NCBI RefSeq assembly: GCF_963259705.1
Contig: NC_081844.1
Span: 110,794,965 to 110,858,964 of the forward strand
From: Myotis daubentonii
Lineage: Eukaryota; Chordata; Mammalia; Chiroptera; Vespertilionidae
Reading direction: 5' to 3'
Length of the DNA stretch: 64,000 nt
Part shown: in pieces, positions 19,917 through 30,700 of the stretch
Layout of the letters: each line of letters opens with the position of its first letter
Position numbering within the stretch: the stretch's first letter is position 1
Position numbers and translations under genes: made by a program
The notes under the pieces: model-generated
What the model saw: the letters and a program-made list of their open reading frames with translations, nothing else
The model's database searches: none
What the model was told of the DNA's origin: nothing

Positions 19917-21835
19917 AACCTCAGGAACTCCCACCAGGTTCTGCTGCCTGTGCGCTGTGTTGCTGGTGGAGAGAACGTGGGGCTTGCCATGCCTGTGGCC
20001 TCTGATATCGGGCTGTGCTGACTCGTCACCCCTCCCGTGTCCATGCCTTTTGCCACTGTGGACAGGGTGACTGTCCCCCCTTGACTGAGCTCAGCCACCT
20101 GAGCTGCTCTGGGAATGGAGCGTCAGCAGATGCGACCACGGGGCTACTCCTGGCCACAGGCTGGCTTGCTGCCTCTCCCCCCAGCACCCAGGCTGTTATG
20201 TGAGCCGCAACGTGTTGAGTGGGTTGTTATGTGGCATGACCGGGCCAGCAGGTCACTGACACACAACCCCTGTGGCACACGCAGCCTCGGCCCCACGGGC
20301 CATTGGACCCTCTCAGTGGCCAGTGCGTGGGGGTGGACGGAGGGCAGCAGCGTGTGGTGGTCAGGTGGTCTTTGGTGGCAGAGCTGGTGTGGGCGTGCCT
20401 CTGGCCTGGCCCCTCCTTCCTCATTGTAGTTCCCCTTTGCAGACCAAGCACGGCCACTCCCAGGAAGCCCTCCAGGCTCTCCCAGGCAGCAGTTCCCACC
20501 CTTCCCCAGGCCACCTGTGGCTGCATCCCTGAACTGGGGCGCCTGGCGTGGCACCCCTGCCTGCTGGCCGGGAGCTCTTGAGGGCGGGCAGGGCAGGTCC
20601 CTCCCCGGCCCCACAGGAAGGTTGGCGCGGAGCTTCACCTGTCTGTCCACTAGGTGACCCCGTCTGTCCACGCCTCCCGTCTGTCCACTAACTAGGTGAC
20701 CCCGTCTGTTCACGCCTCCCGTCTGTCCACGCTCCAACACCACCAGGAGGTCCTGCAGGCAAGGACAGGCGCCATCACATCATGCCCCCGGGACTGGCCT
20801 GGCGTTGGGCAGTGAGTGCCACCCTGACCAGCCCTCGTGTCCGGGGAGGGCTGGCCAGTACTGTGGCCGCGTCGCTGTATGACCCTGGGTGAGGGGTCCC
20901 TGAGCCTCCGCCCACAGGCCCCTCCGTCCTGGGTGCAGTCTCCCGGGCGTGTCACGCCGGCTGCCCGGTGCTGTCCTCTGGACCCCGGTGTGGGTGAGGG
21001 GCTGCCCGGAGCTGGGAGAGCCAGGGCTGTCGGTCAGGCAGGGACAGGCAGGGCACGTGGCATCCATGGAAATGACCTGCTTGGAGGGGCTCTGTCCGGG
21101 GCCCAGTGCTGTGCACCCCGCGCGGGGGGCTCATACACCAACCTCAATGGGGCGACCGGGCAGGCCAGCCTGGGGCAGGTCGACTGGCCCCATCCACAGG
21201 GTGGCGTCGCCCCAGAAACGTGCCCAAGGCTGCAGACAGCCAGAGGGACGGACAGAGGGGCAGGTGGACCCTCAGGAAGGACAGGGAGGGGCACCAGCAG
21301 GTGGGACGGGGCCGGGAGGTTGGGCACCTCAGGGGACAGCCCCAGGCTCCCACCCCCAGGAGAAGGCCCTGCAGGACCAGGCGGGGAAGGGGGGGAGGGT
21401 GCAGGGCTCGGGTGCCATGTCCTCCAAGCCTCGCTCCGGCTCCTGGGGGACATGGCGACCCTGCCGCTGAAGTACAGGAGCCACGGTGGTCTGGGCGCTC
21501 AGTCCTGTTCGCTGCGGCCTCGAACCACCCGCTCCCTGAGCTTGGGCCACACCCCGCGGGGCAGGGATGGGGCCTGGGGGCCGGACCTTCCCAGGAGGCA
21601 GGGCTCCAGCCATCACAGGGCCACCGTACCCCACTGCCCCCACCAGCCTCTTAGCTCACCCACTCACACCCCCCACTGCACCCCTCCCCTCTGCTGCCCA
21701 CCTGTCCCCCCGCCCACCTGTCCCCCCGCCCACCTCTCCCATGGGTGCCCGTGCACCCCAGGGTCACATCAGACACAAGAAACCCCGAAGCTTCCCCTAA
21801 ACCCACAGTGAAACCCACACACACAAGCATGGTCT
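19917..21835. other. Intergenic, no gene recognised
   Basis: GC-rich sequence downstream of ELFN1, including a two-copy repeat of about 46 bp (20640-20730: CTGTCCACTAGGTGACCCCG, then CTGTCCACGCCTCCC). No supportable exon. Confidence 0.5.
20640..20730. repeat. Two-copy tandem repeat, about 46 bp
   Basis: CTGTCCACTAGGTGACCCCG and CTGTYCACGCCTCCCGTCTG blocks occur twice in the same order. Confidence 0.8.
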
Positions 21836-22136
21836 TTCCTTTGCAGTGTTTAGTAGACATCACCTTTTCCTTTCTCGTGTCACAGCAAACATTGTAAATA
21901 TAGACATATTTCTCCGGTACATTAGGACGAAGCGACAGTGGCTGCTGGGCACCCCGCCCGCCCCTCCCCAGTCCCGGCTCCAGCTCGCCAGGCGCTCAGC
22001 CAGCAGTCACTTCCCTCTGCCGTGGCGTCCACAGGTGGCAACGCCGCCGAGCAGACAGAGCCACAGGCCACAGAGCGTGCGAGCGGCGGGGCCATGCTCC
22101 CCACGTCTGCTTTGTCTGTTTTAAGAGAACTTTACT

Positions 22137-22142
22137 TTTATT
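22137..22142 (-). terminator. ELFN1: Candidate ELFN1 poly(A) signal AATAAA
   Basis: Minus-strand AATAAA about 525 nt after the stop codon. No strong GT-rich element follows at once, so it may be an internal or unused site. Confidence 0.4.
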
Positions 22143-22269
22143 ATTTAAAAAGGGAAAAGGGAAGAAGAGAGAGAGAGAGAGAGAAGTCAGGAAAGAATCA
22201 AGAGAAAAGATACTGAAAAAAGTTCCCGCCCCCGCCCCCATCCCTCAGACACAGTTTTCCGAAGTCCCT

Positions 22270-22440
22270 TGTGCGTGTGGTGTGCAGTGTATGTGCTACG
22301 TGTGCAACATGTGTGGAGTGTGTGCACCGCTATGTGTGCACGTGTGTGTGGTGTATACGAAGTGTGTGTGAAGTGTGTGCACACGTGTGTGAAGTGTGTG
22401 TAAACGTACAGTGTGTGTGCACACATGTGCGTGTGTGGAC
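22270..22440. repeat. GT-rich microsatellite
   Basis: GTGTGCACGTGTGTG-type interrupted repeat in the presumed ELFN1 3' UTR; a second shorter one lies at 22545-22600. Confidence 0.9.
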
Positions 22441-22665
22441 AGGCCCTCCCCCCGTGAGTGTCCAGGGCAGGTCCATGTGCTGTTGTCACTGTCCGCGCCC
22501 CTCCCTGCTTTCTCTATAGAGCCCCAGCTTCGCCTGCTGTCCTGTGTGAATGTGTGAGTGTGCATGTGCGTGTGTGAGTGTGCGTGTGTGTGCGGCACGC
22601 GAGAGTCTCTGGGTTAGAGCTGCAGGCCGGAGCCCCTGGGTCCGGCGGCGTCACGTGTCGCCGGC

Positions 22666-25075
22666 TCAGGACTTGTGCTGGGCCGACACGCCCTTCCAGT
22701 AGTCGAGGATGTCGTGCAGGTCCTCGTCCTTGGCGAACTGGACCTTCTTGCGCAGCGCGTGGCCGGCCGCCATGCACTCCTCCCCGTCCTTGCGCCGCCG
22801 GCGGCTCAGGCGGAGGCGCTCCCAGATGCTGTGGGCGGCCCGGCAGGTGGCCGCGGCCTCGGGGCTGGAGGCGTAGCGCAGGTGGCGGTACTGGGGCGAC
22901 AGCGGCGAGTAGGCGGGGTCGCGGGGCCGCGCCCGGGTCAGCGGCTCCAGGATGGATGCCTTGCGGCCGCTCAGGCCCTCGGGGGGCAGGGTCCCCGGTG
23001 GCGAGGGCGACTCCACAGGGTGGGAGCCGGGGTAGGAGTGCCGGTGCTCCCCGTACGGGCGGCCCTTCTCGGCCTCGGCCCGCAGCACGGCGGCCTCGGG
23101 CGTCACCGTGAGGATGGTGTCGGCCGCGGGCGAGCTCTTCTCGATGTACTTGGCCTCGGAGGCGGCGGCCTTGTGCGCACCGGCCGCCTCCGTACCGAAG
23201 GCCCTGGGGCTCCGAGAGGAGCTGCTGGAGGAGGTGCTGGTGCGGGGGGGCCCCGGGGCGCCCTCCACGCTGTGGTGGCGCTGCAGGCCGTGGCCGAAGG
23301 GGTCCTGGTACGCGGGCGACAGGAAGCCGTGCTTGCCGGCCAGCGGCTCGGCCAGCAGCACCAGCTGGGGCTCGGCCGCGGCCTCGGACTTGAGGGCGTC
23401 GATGCAGTTGTTGATGATCTGGTTGACCTTGTCCACCTCCTTGGTGATGGTGGAGATCTCGGTCACCGAGCCCTGGCCCCCGGCGCCCTGCCGGGCCGGC
23501 TCCCCCGTGCGCACCTCCATGTAGGTGCCCTTGCTGGCCTTGGGCGTCTCGCTCTCCACCGGCTTGTACGGCTCCACCTCGCCGGCGGCCGCGGGCATGA
23601 AGGGGAGGCGGGTCGCGGGCTCGGGGCCCAGCAGCGGGCCCTGGGACAGGGGGGCCAGGCCGGGCACCTCCAGCTCCGGCCCGTACTTGAGCTCAAGGAT
23701 GGTCTTCTTCAGGCCGCCGGCCGCAGCCACCGCCTGGTGCTTCTCCCCGCGGCGCCGCCGGCGCAGGCCGTAGTAGACGGCGCCTAGCACGAGCACCATC
23801 CCGAACAGGCAGCCCAGCACCGTCATGATGTAGTGCGTGGCCGTGGCGGGGCCAGGCCCGGGGCTGGGCGGGCTGGGCGGCGGGGGCAGGCGGAGCGTGA
23901 GGCAGGTGTGGTTGTGCAGCAGCCCTGAGCTGGCCGACACCACGCAGTAGGTGTAGTTGGTGAGTGCGGCCAGGCTGGGCAGGCGCACCTCCTGCAGCGG
24001 CCGGGTCAGCCGGTGCACGGTGGACGGCCGGCTGTTGTTGAAGTGCTCCAGCGTGTACACGCGGGTGAAGGGGCTGGGCAGCTGCACCGTGAGCGTGGCC
24101 GAGTTCTGGGTCAGCTGCTTGACCTTGATGAGCGGCCGCGCCCCGGCCTGGGGGGCCAGCGTGGGCAGGGCCACCGGCGGGGTGGTGCCGTCGCCCGAGA
24201 AGCAGTCCTCGGCGGCGCAGGGGGCATCGCTGGGCTCGGGCGGCGGCGGGGGGCGGCGCCTGGCCGGGCGCCGGGCGGGACTCGGGCTCTGGGGGGGACT
24301 CGGCCGCGTAGGCGCCGTCCGTGCACACGGCCTGCAGGGTGCTGAGGATGCTGCGCTGGCCGTGGCCCCGGCCCAGGAGGAAGTAGCCGGCGTAGGGGGG
24401 CGGGGCCTCGCACTGCACGCGGTCGTGGGTCTGCGTGGCGTTGGTGAAGGCGGCCAGCCAGCGCAGGAAGCCCAGCAGCTCGCAGGAGCAGTAGAAGGGG
24501 TTGCTGTAGAGCTCGCAGGCCGAGAGCCGGGCCAGGCCGGCGAAGGTGGCGCTGTGCAGCCGCTGGATGCGGTTCATGGACAGGTCGATGTTGAGGACGT
24601 TGGGGCAGCCCCCGAAGGCGCCGGGCGCGACCACCTCGATGCGGTTGGCCTGCAGGTACAGGTACTCCAGCCGGCCCAGCCCGCGCAGTGCGCCCTCCGT
24701 CAGGCTGCGCAGGCGGTTGTAGCCCAGCTGCAGCACCTGCAGGTTGAACTGGCCGGCGAAGGCGCCGTCCTCGATGTAGGCGATCTCGTTCTTGGTGAGG
24801 TTGAGGTACGTGAGGTTGCCGAAGCGGCTGAGCGCGGCCTGCTGCACGCCGTGGATGCGGTTCTCGTTGAGCCGCAGGTCCACCACCGTGCTGTTGATGT
24901 GCTGCGGGATGGCCTCGTAGGGCGGCTGGTTCTGGCTGCAGATGGCCAGCCACACGAAGCCCTTGTCGCCCTCGATCAGCCAGCAGTCGCCGCGCGCCAG
25001 GCCGCCCGCGTGCAGCAGGGTGGCGGCCACCACGCACGCCCAGGCCCACAGCGCGCCCCACCGGCGCCGGGCCAT
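22666..25075 (-). CDS. ELFN1: ELFN1 (extracellular leucine-rich repeat and fibronectin type III domain protein 1), with one frameshift
   Basis: Single coding exon; ATG at 25075 (Kozak context ATGG), TGA at 22668-22666. Single-pass synaptic adhesion protein that in mammals recruits group III mGluRs in trans at inputs to interneurons and binds protein phosphatase 1 (alias PPP1R28). Visible: signal peptide 1-27; LRRNT cysteines C31 and C46; about five LRRs (62-190; NLTYLNL, LEYLYLQAN); LRRCT with CSC at 196-198 and C222; N-glycosylation sites N61, N87, N92, N212. A proline-rich linker follows from 265, then an Fn3 domain of about 90 residues (LIKVKQLTQNSATL), a transmembrane helix at about 413-437 (YIMTVLGCLFGMVLVLG), a basic stop-transfer run, a long cytoplasmic tail, and the PP1-docking KVQF (22746-22735). 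Length is 2410 nt, one base over a multiple of three. The frame changes in the six-C tract at 24253-24248; one C fewer gives 802 residues (human is about 828). Confidence 0.97.
24248..24253 (-). other. ELFN1: Frameshift site in ELFN1 (six-C tract)
   Basis: Upstream of codon 275 the LRR part reads in one frame. Downstream, the linker, Fn3, transmembrane and tail parts read in another. With five C instead of six, the linker becomes QAPPPPPPEPSDAPC, matching the mammalian ELFN1 linker. Read as given, the protein would end after 460 residues without a membrane anchor. A homopolymer error in the assembly is the simplest reading. Confidence 0.85.
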
Positions 25076-25329
25076 GGGGACGGCTCGCGGGAGGCCCCGC
25101 TGCGCCTGCCCAGGGGGACCGGGCGGGGCCGGGCAGCAGCCCGGGAGGAAGGAGGGGAGGGAAGGGGCCCCCACTCAGGCGCGTCCTGTCCCGGGCCGCA
25201 TGGTCGCACGTGGAGGGCGGGGAGGGGCGCCCCAGTCACGGCCGTCCACCTCGCGTCGTCCACCGGCCGCGTCCTATCGCCACCATGGCCTCCTTGCCCA
25301 TCAGCTCGGGCGTCCGTCCGCAGCGGGTC
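25076..25329 (-). other. ELFN1: ELFN1 5' UTR part of the coding exon, with two short uORFs
   Basis: Runs from the 3' splice site to the start codon. It holds two upstream ORFs: 25301-25236 (21 codons plus stop, with two in-frame ATGs) and 25201-25175 (8 codons plus stop). Both end before the ELFN1 ATG. There is no upstream ATG in frame with the main ORF in this segment. Confidence 0.75.
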
Positions 25330-25358
25330 CTGCAGCAAGAACGGGACGGGGAGAGAGG
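25330..25358 (-). promoter_or_regulatory. ELFN1: 3' splice site of ELFN1 coding exon
   Basis: The minus strand reads CTCTCTCCCCGTCCCGTTCT then TGCTGCAG, exon from 25329. A long pyrimidine tract followed by CAG is a strong acceptor and agrees with ELFN1 having non-coding 5' exons and one coding exon. Confidence 0.8.
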
Positions 25359-27514
25359 GGTCAGGAGCGGCCGGCACCCCACACGCCCGGGGTCCGCGGG
25401 ACCCTGCCTCCAGCCGCCGAGCCCGGTAAACCTGACGGCACCGGCTAATGAGGGACAGGGCTGCTCCAGCTCTACCCGCCCTGAGGACGGGGCTCCTGCC
25501 CCCCCCCCGCACCCCCCCCAGGCCTGGCCAGGGCACCCGCGGCCCCACCTGACAGCCACCTGCAGGGGGTGCTCTGAGCTGGCCAGGCGGCACCCGGACA
25601 GCCAGGCTCTGGTCCCAGGCCCCCCCACCCCACCTCTGAGCACGGGCCTCCATGCCATCTCTGCTCCCCTCCCCTCCCCACCCCCGTGCTGAGTGTCAGC
25701 AGGAACAGACTGTGGACAGGGCGGCGGGGGCTGCAGTCGGGGGGATGTGGCCCGGGAACCCACTGAACACCGCCCGCCCGCCCGCGCTGCCTCCAGGACA
25801 GAGGAGTCAGGTGCGTGTCTTGTTAATATTGGCGTTTGCCGCGGCCTCGGGCCTGGGGCCTGGCGGGCGGCCAGCTGAGTGCGTTTCCCGATAGCGGCGT
25901 CTGCAAGCAGCCTGCTCGGTGGCTTAGATCAGGAGGAAAAGTGGGAGGTGGGATGGATTTTCCCCGGCAACTTGAGGAAGGACAGTTCGGCTCCTGGGAG
26001 CCTGTTTCCGACGTAAGGAGAAGGGAGGTGGGGTCGCGGGGGAGCCCCCGGGCCAGCCCATGTTGCTGTGTGATCCTCAGCCAGGATGGCCTCTCGGGCC
26101 CATGGGAAATGGCTCCGGGCAGCCGGGGTCCCCGTGGCCTGGCTACGTCCAGTGGGGGGGCTCGGACCTCACCCCACAGGGCCTGTCACCCCCAGCACAC
26201 GCCACCCGGAGCCGACAGCCTGGCAGTGCTGGGGTGTACGCCCCCAGGGCTCCCGAGGCCACAGCTGGGGGGCTGGTTTCTGGGCGGGGGTCGGCTGGGG
26301 CTGTTGAAAGGCTGGCTCCTGCCCCCGCCTCCAGGAGGGGGGGGGGCGGCACACGCAGGCCCAGGAAGTGTGGGCCTCAGCACGGCTGATCCTAATCACC
26401 TTTAATCTCTTGCTCAAAATAACCCAAAGTCAACCTAAGGAGGATTACAGGCCTGAAGAACCCTTATCAGGAGGTGGGGGGGGGGGGCGGGAGAGGGGCT
26501 CCTGCTCCCAGCCGCGCCCACCCCCACTCCCAGGGCAGGGCTGAGGGCTGCACACACTCCGGCTCCCACACACCACACGTGTGTAGTCAACCCGCACACG
26601 CCACACGCACATCAGGACTCCATGGCGTGTGTATGCAGCTCCGTCCACAGTCGGGGGGCGGGGGGTGCAGTGTGGCCGTGCACAGTGGTTCCGGGACAGC
26701 CTCTCCTCCCGTGCATCCCCCAGCCTCCCCGATTCGGGGGCAGATGTGAGGGGGGCGGGGCCCGGCCCTTGAGCTTTGCTCCCGTGGGGCCAGCACCTGC
26801 CCTCTGGGCTGGGTGTGGAGGTGCCCCCCCCCCCCCCCGCCGCACCTACCCCGCACCCGCCAGTGTCCCTGTTCGTCCTTCGCTCGGGGTTAACCACCGC
26901 CCACAGGATGTGGGCCCAGCGGAGCCTGAGCCCTGCCCACGGTGGGGCCTCGGCCAGCAGGCGGGGGGGGGGGGGGGCGGGGGGGGGCAGGCCTCGCTGG
27001 CCCGGCCGGGACGCCCGCCTTCTCTCAAGCATGGGCTGCATTTGGTCAGGCCCAGGGGCTGTCACCCCTCACCCTCTGGGGGTCACACAGTGCCCCCGCC
27101 CACGGCACCGGGGCTGGGCCACACCACCCCGGACGGCGGACGGCGTGCGGGAGGCTGGTCCCCAGGGCCTGTCACCTGCAGCCGGTGTCGCCGCGAACGA
27201 AATAAAGAAATAGGGGGGTTCCGGGCTTTTAAACTCCTTACGACCGGATCTGCACAATCGCACGGCGTGCTCCATCCCTGAGCCCTGAGAGAGCGGGCGG
27301 GTCTGGGGACTCCGGGCAGAGGGCACCAAGGACCAGGTGGGGGAGCGGGTGGAGGGTTACAGACCGATGAGGTTCACGCGTCTCACCCTCCGCTCACGTT
27401 CACTGCTCGTCAGCCTGGCTCTGCCGCGGGCACACAGCGGGCGCAGGACCGGCCAGCGGAGCCACCTCGGACCCGACTCCCAGGCCAGAGTGAGTGCAGC
27501 TCTGCCAGGCCTGG
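25359..27514. other. ELFN1: ELFN1 5' intron, left part
   Basis: GC-rich with long homopolymer runs (C-run 26824-26838, G-runs 26476-26488 and 26966-26990). A small AT-rich patch at 26385-26455. No exon or transposon recognised. Confidence 0.55.
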
Positions 27515-27597
27515 CTGTGTGACGTTGGGTAAGTCACTCAACCTCTCTGAGCTGTTTCCTCTGCCCAGTGGGAACCCCTCCCGGACGGTGAAGACAA
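27515..27597 (+). mobile_element. MIR fragment
   Basis: GTGTGACGTTGGGTAAGTCA followed by CTCAACCTCTCTGAGC and TTTCCTCTGCCCAGTGG is the MIR central region. Ancient, shared by mammals. Confidence 0.8.
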
Positions 27598-28934
27598 CAC
27601 GACCGAGGACTAGAGGCTCCGCTCACGCCGCCCGGTCCTCTGCGATTGGGGAGGGGCCACAGTTCAGGGCGCGCACTGCGGGTGGACGAGCTGGGTCCCA
27701 GGTGGCCGTCCAGCCCTGTTGGCTCAGCAGGTCCTCGCACTGGGCCCAGGGTCCGGCCGGGTAGGCCCCATCGCCTGCACCACGGCCCCCACCCCACAGG
27801 CGCGGGGAGGTCGCTGAGGGACGGACAGGCCTCAGCGAGTGGGCAGACCAGGTGGCCGCTCACAGGGATGTCCTGCCGGACCCCCCACACGGAGACCCGC
27901 TGTGCAGAGCCCATCTCCAGCCCCCGGGGGTCGGGCATCGGTGTGACCGTCAGGCAGGGAAACTGAGGCCTGGACAGCGGGCGGGGTTGGCACAGGAGAA
28001 AGCCACGGCCCATGGCGTCTCCGTCCACCGCCCGCCTGGTCAACACAGCCCCCCTGGGTCTGCAGGGGCCCTGGTGCCGGAGCCCGAGCCGCGAGCCCCC
28101 CGGGAGGACCCGAGGGGGAGGCTGCCTCTGGGGAGACGCCGGCCTCCCTCCCCCTCCTCTGGCGGCAGCTCCAGGCGCGGAGTTAATTAGGGCCCGAGCG
28201 CTAATGGTCTGTTATGCTTCCACTGGGCAGCTTCTTAAATTAAAAACGCGGCGCACAGCATCACCGGAGGAGAAACCGCTCCACAGCGGCTCCAGCGCTG
28301 GCAGGGAGGGTCCCCGCCCGGCGAGGGTCTCGGGGCCGCGGGACCGTGGGAAGTTCTACCCGTAGTCGGACCTGAATCTCTCCAGCTGTTGAGAGGGATG
28401 GTGGGCTGGAGGCTGGTTCGGCAAGTCCTCCTGAACCCTGACCCCCGAGTCCCCAGCTCGGTCCCAGCCTGGCCTGGAGGGAGGGTGGGGCCTGATGCAG
28501 GGACCCCCCTGGGGACATGGAGACACGGCTCTCCCTGCGCTCCACTCACCCAGACGCGGTGACCCGCCAGCCCCACCCAGCACCCGCCGGCCCAGCCGCC
28601 GGGGTTACGAGTCGGCGCATTTCCTGGCCGCTGTGAACTGTGTTGAAGACTCGGGCCTGGCTTTGGAGCAGAGACTGTAAACGAGAGATTAGCCCTCAGG
28701 TCGTAGGTTAATAGGGAGAGACGATGCCAGGCAAGGTGCCCTCTGGGAGCAGGAGGCAGAGTCGGGCCGCGCCACACCTGCCCCGCCGTGGGGTGAGCCC
28801 GCCCTGGGGTGAGCCCGGCGGCTGCCAGCCAGGACGGGCCCTGTGGCCGGGGCCCCGAGACCTGGCGGAGGACAGGCCTGGGGCCCCCTAGCGACTGCCC
28901 CTTGTGGGGGTTAATCCTCACTTAAGGGTGTTCT
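27598..28934. other. ELFN1: ELFN1 intron, no gene
   Basis: GC-rich, with an AT-rich patch at 28180-28265 (GTTAATTAGGGC, TTAAATTAAAAAC). No coding signal. Confidence 0.5.
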
Positions 28935-29112
28935 CATTGCTTTTTAGAGAGAGTGGAGGGAGGGAGGGAGAAACATCGATGTGAGAGAGGCAGCTGGTTG
29001 CCTCCTGTCTGCGCCCCAACAGGGTGGGGAGCGAACCCACAGCCCAGGCAGGTGCCCTTGGCGGGGAATCGGACCCACGACCCTTTGCTGCACGGCCGAC
29101 CTCTGCACCCCC
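28935..29112 (-). mobile_element. Diverged Ves-type SINE, antisense
   Basis: The minus-strand order of head, GGGGCGCAGACAGGAGGCAA middle and CT-rich tail is kept, but the boxes are degraded. Confidence 0.75.
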
Positions 29113-29314
29113 AAGGGCAGCAGCTCAGTGTTGTCACGTCCACGTCGGACACGGCGCAGCCACAGCCGTGGGGACGAGGGTGTCATCTCATCACTGCGCC
29201 CCCCATACCCCCACCCCCCGACGCTCCTGTTCCCACAGCTGTGCATCTCGGGGCTCAGCCCCAGCACCAGGCTCCACCCACCTCTACCCACTTACCGCCT
29301 GAATGCCGACACAC

Positions 29315-29455
29315 ACCCGCCTGCACACACCCCCAGGCCTGCAGACACCCCCAGACCTGCACACACCCCCAGGCCTGCAGACACCCCCAGACCTGCACAC
29401 ACCCCCAGGCCTGCACACACCCCCAGGCCTGCACACACCCCCAGGCCTGCAGACG
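29315..29455. repeat. 18-bp minisatellite, about 8 copies
   Basis: Unit CCTGCACACACCCCCAGG alternating with CCTGCAGACACCCCCAGA. Confidence 0.95.
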
Positions 29456-30473
29456 GCAGCCCCTCCCAACACTGACACCACAGACCCAGTCATGCGTGAT
29501 GGCTGCTCCAGCCAGGCCGGTCCCTCCTGCCCGCAGCCTGCACCCCTGACCCCACCGCCCCCCGGTGAACCCGCAGGACTTCCTGTGGCTCCTCAACGCG
29601 TCTCCACCACAGACTGACCTGGGGGAGCCCCGGCCTGTGCGGCTGCGACACGACCGTTCTCCCCCCGTATGCCTCTCAGCAGCCGTGGGCGCCTTCTCCC
29701 GTGAGCTCATCCCCGGGACCCGCGGGCTCTGTGGCCGCCGCATGTGGGGACCGTTTACTCCACGCGTTTCCCGCCGGCTCATGGCCAGCACCCGACACGC
29801 CAACCTGTGTGTGCGTCCAGCCCGGGCCTTCCGGGTCTCGGCGACATTCTCTCCTCGGCGGCCTCTTGGGTCCCACGTCCTCGCAAATCGCCGCCAACAC
29901 CGGCAGCTCCTCTCGCTCACCCCGCGGCCGGTTCGCGTCATTGTTCCGCCCCCCGTGCCTGGGCCATGGGCATGGGCACGGGGTTTTCATGTAAAAGTTT
30001 CTGAACGGAATTGGCGACCTCCCACCGTTGAGCACGAAGCCTCGCTGGACGCGGACAGACTTCCTCCCGTGAGCAAGTCCCTCCGGTTCCATCCCAGCCG
30101 CCGCTTCGCCGCCAGAGCACGGCCTGGGCCATCTGCCGGCAGCGTCGGGCCAACCCCTGCGCGGGTGCGAGCAGGCTCTCTAGCACCGAGCCCTTTGTGT
30201 CGCTGCCAGAGCCCGCACCGTCACGGAGCCCCGCTCTCCGGGGTGTGGGTGGGACCTGCTTGGGCCTTCGGAGGACCTCGGACCCGCGTTCCCGGCACAT
30301 CTGTGTGGGGTGCGAGCGCCGTGCAGCTGGGGGCCGGGCCCCCCTTCCTCGTGGCCCTGGTTGCATGAGCTGGGCCCCCATGGCGACGGGTTCGGGGAAG
30401 TCGTGTGGGCAGGTACCACGCGCAGCTGGGACTGCCGACCGGTGCCCTGGACAGGGCAGGAGTGTGATGGCCC
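29456..30473. other. ELFN1: ELFN1 intron, no gene recognised
   Basis: GC- and CpG-rich sequence. Stop-free frames on both strands reach about 270 codons but show no protein family signature. Confidence 0.5.
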
Positions 30474-30700
30474 CGGCCCGTTGGCGTGGTGGTCACAGTG
30501 TCGGCCTGAACCACTGTCTCGCGTTTGAGTCCCAGTCAAGGGCACGCACCTGGGTTGCAGGTTCCCCCCCAGGCCCCAGGCAGGGTGCACGCAGGAGGCA
30601 ACCCACCGATGTGTCCCTCTCACATGGATGTTTCTCTCTCCCCCTCCCTCCCTCCTGTCCGCTCTGAGTATCAACGGGAAAAACCTCCTCCGGTGAGAAT
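30474..30700 (+). mobile_element. Diverged Ves-type SINE
   Basis: Recognisable blocks: TTGAGTCCCAGTCAAGGGCA (B-box region), GTGCACGCAGGAGGCAACCC, CACATGGATGTTTCTCTC, and a damaged tail. An older copy. Confidence 0.8.

Larger units (their letters stand above)
21836..22665 (-). other. ELFN1: ELFN1 3' UTR (end uncertain)
   Basis: Follows the TGA stop of ELFN1. Two possible ends are visible on the minus strand: AATAAA at 22142-22137, and a variant ACTAAA near 21855-21850 followed by a GT-rich stretch (TTGTGTGTGTGGGTTT). The segment 21840-21930 is unusually AT-rich and non-repetitive, so I favour the longer UTR. GT microsatellites (22270-22440, 22545-22600) and a GA tract (22160-22185) lie inside. 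Confidence 0.5.

Noticed and set aside
23957..25429. 490- and 370-codon plus-strand frames over ELFN1
   Set aside because: Antisense shadows of the GC-rich ELFN1 coding exon; no homology and no independent start or splice context.
29565..30368. 267-codon frame in the ELFN1 intron
   Set aside because: No recognisable domain, GC-driven composition, similar-length frames on the other strand.
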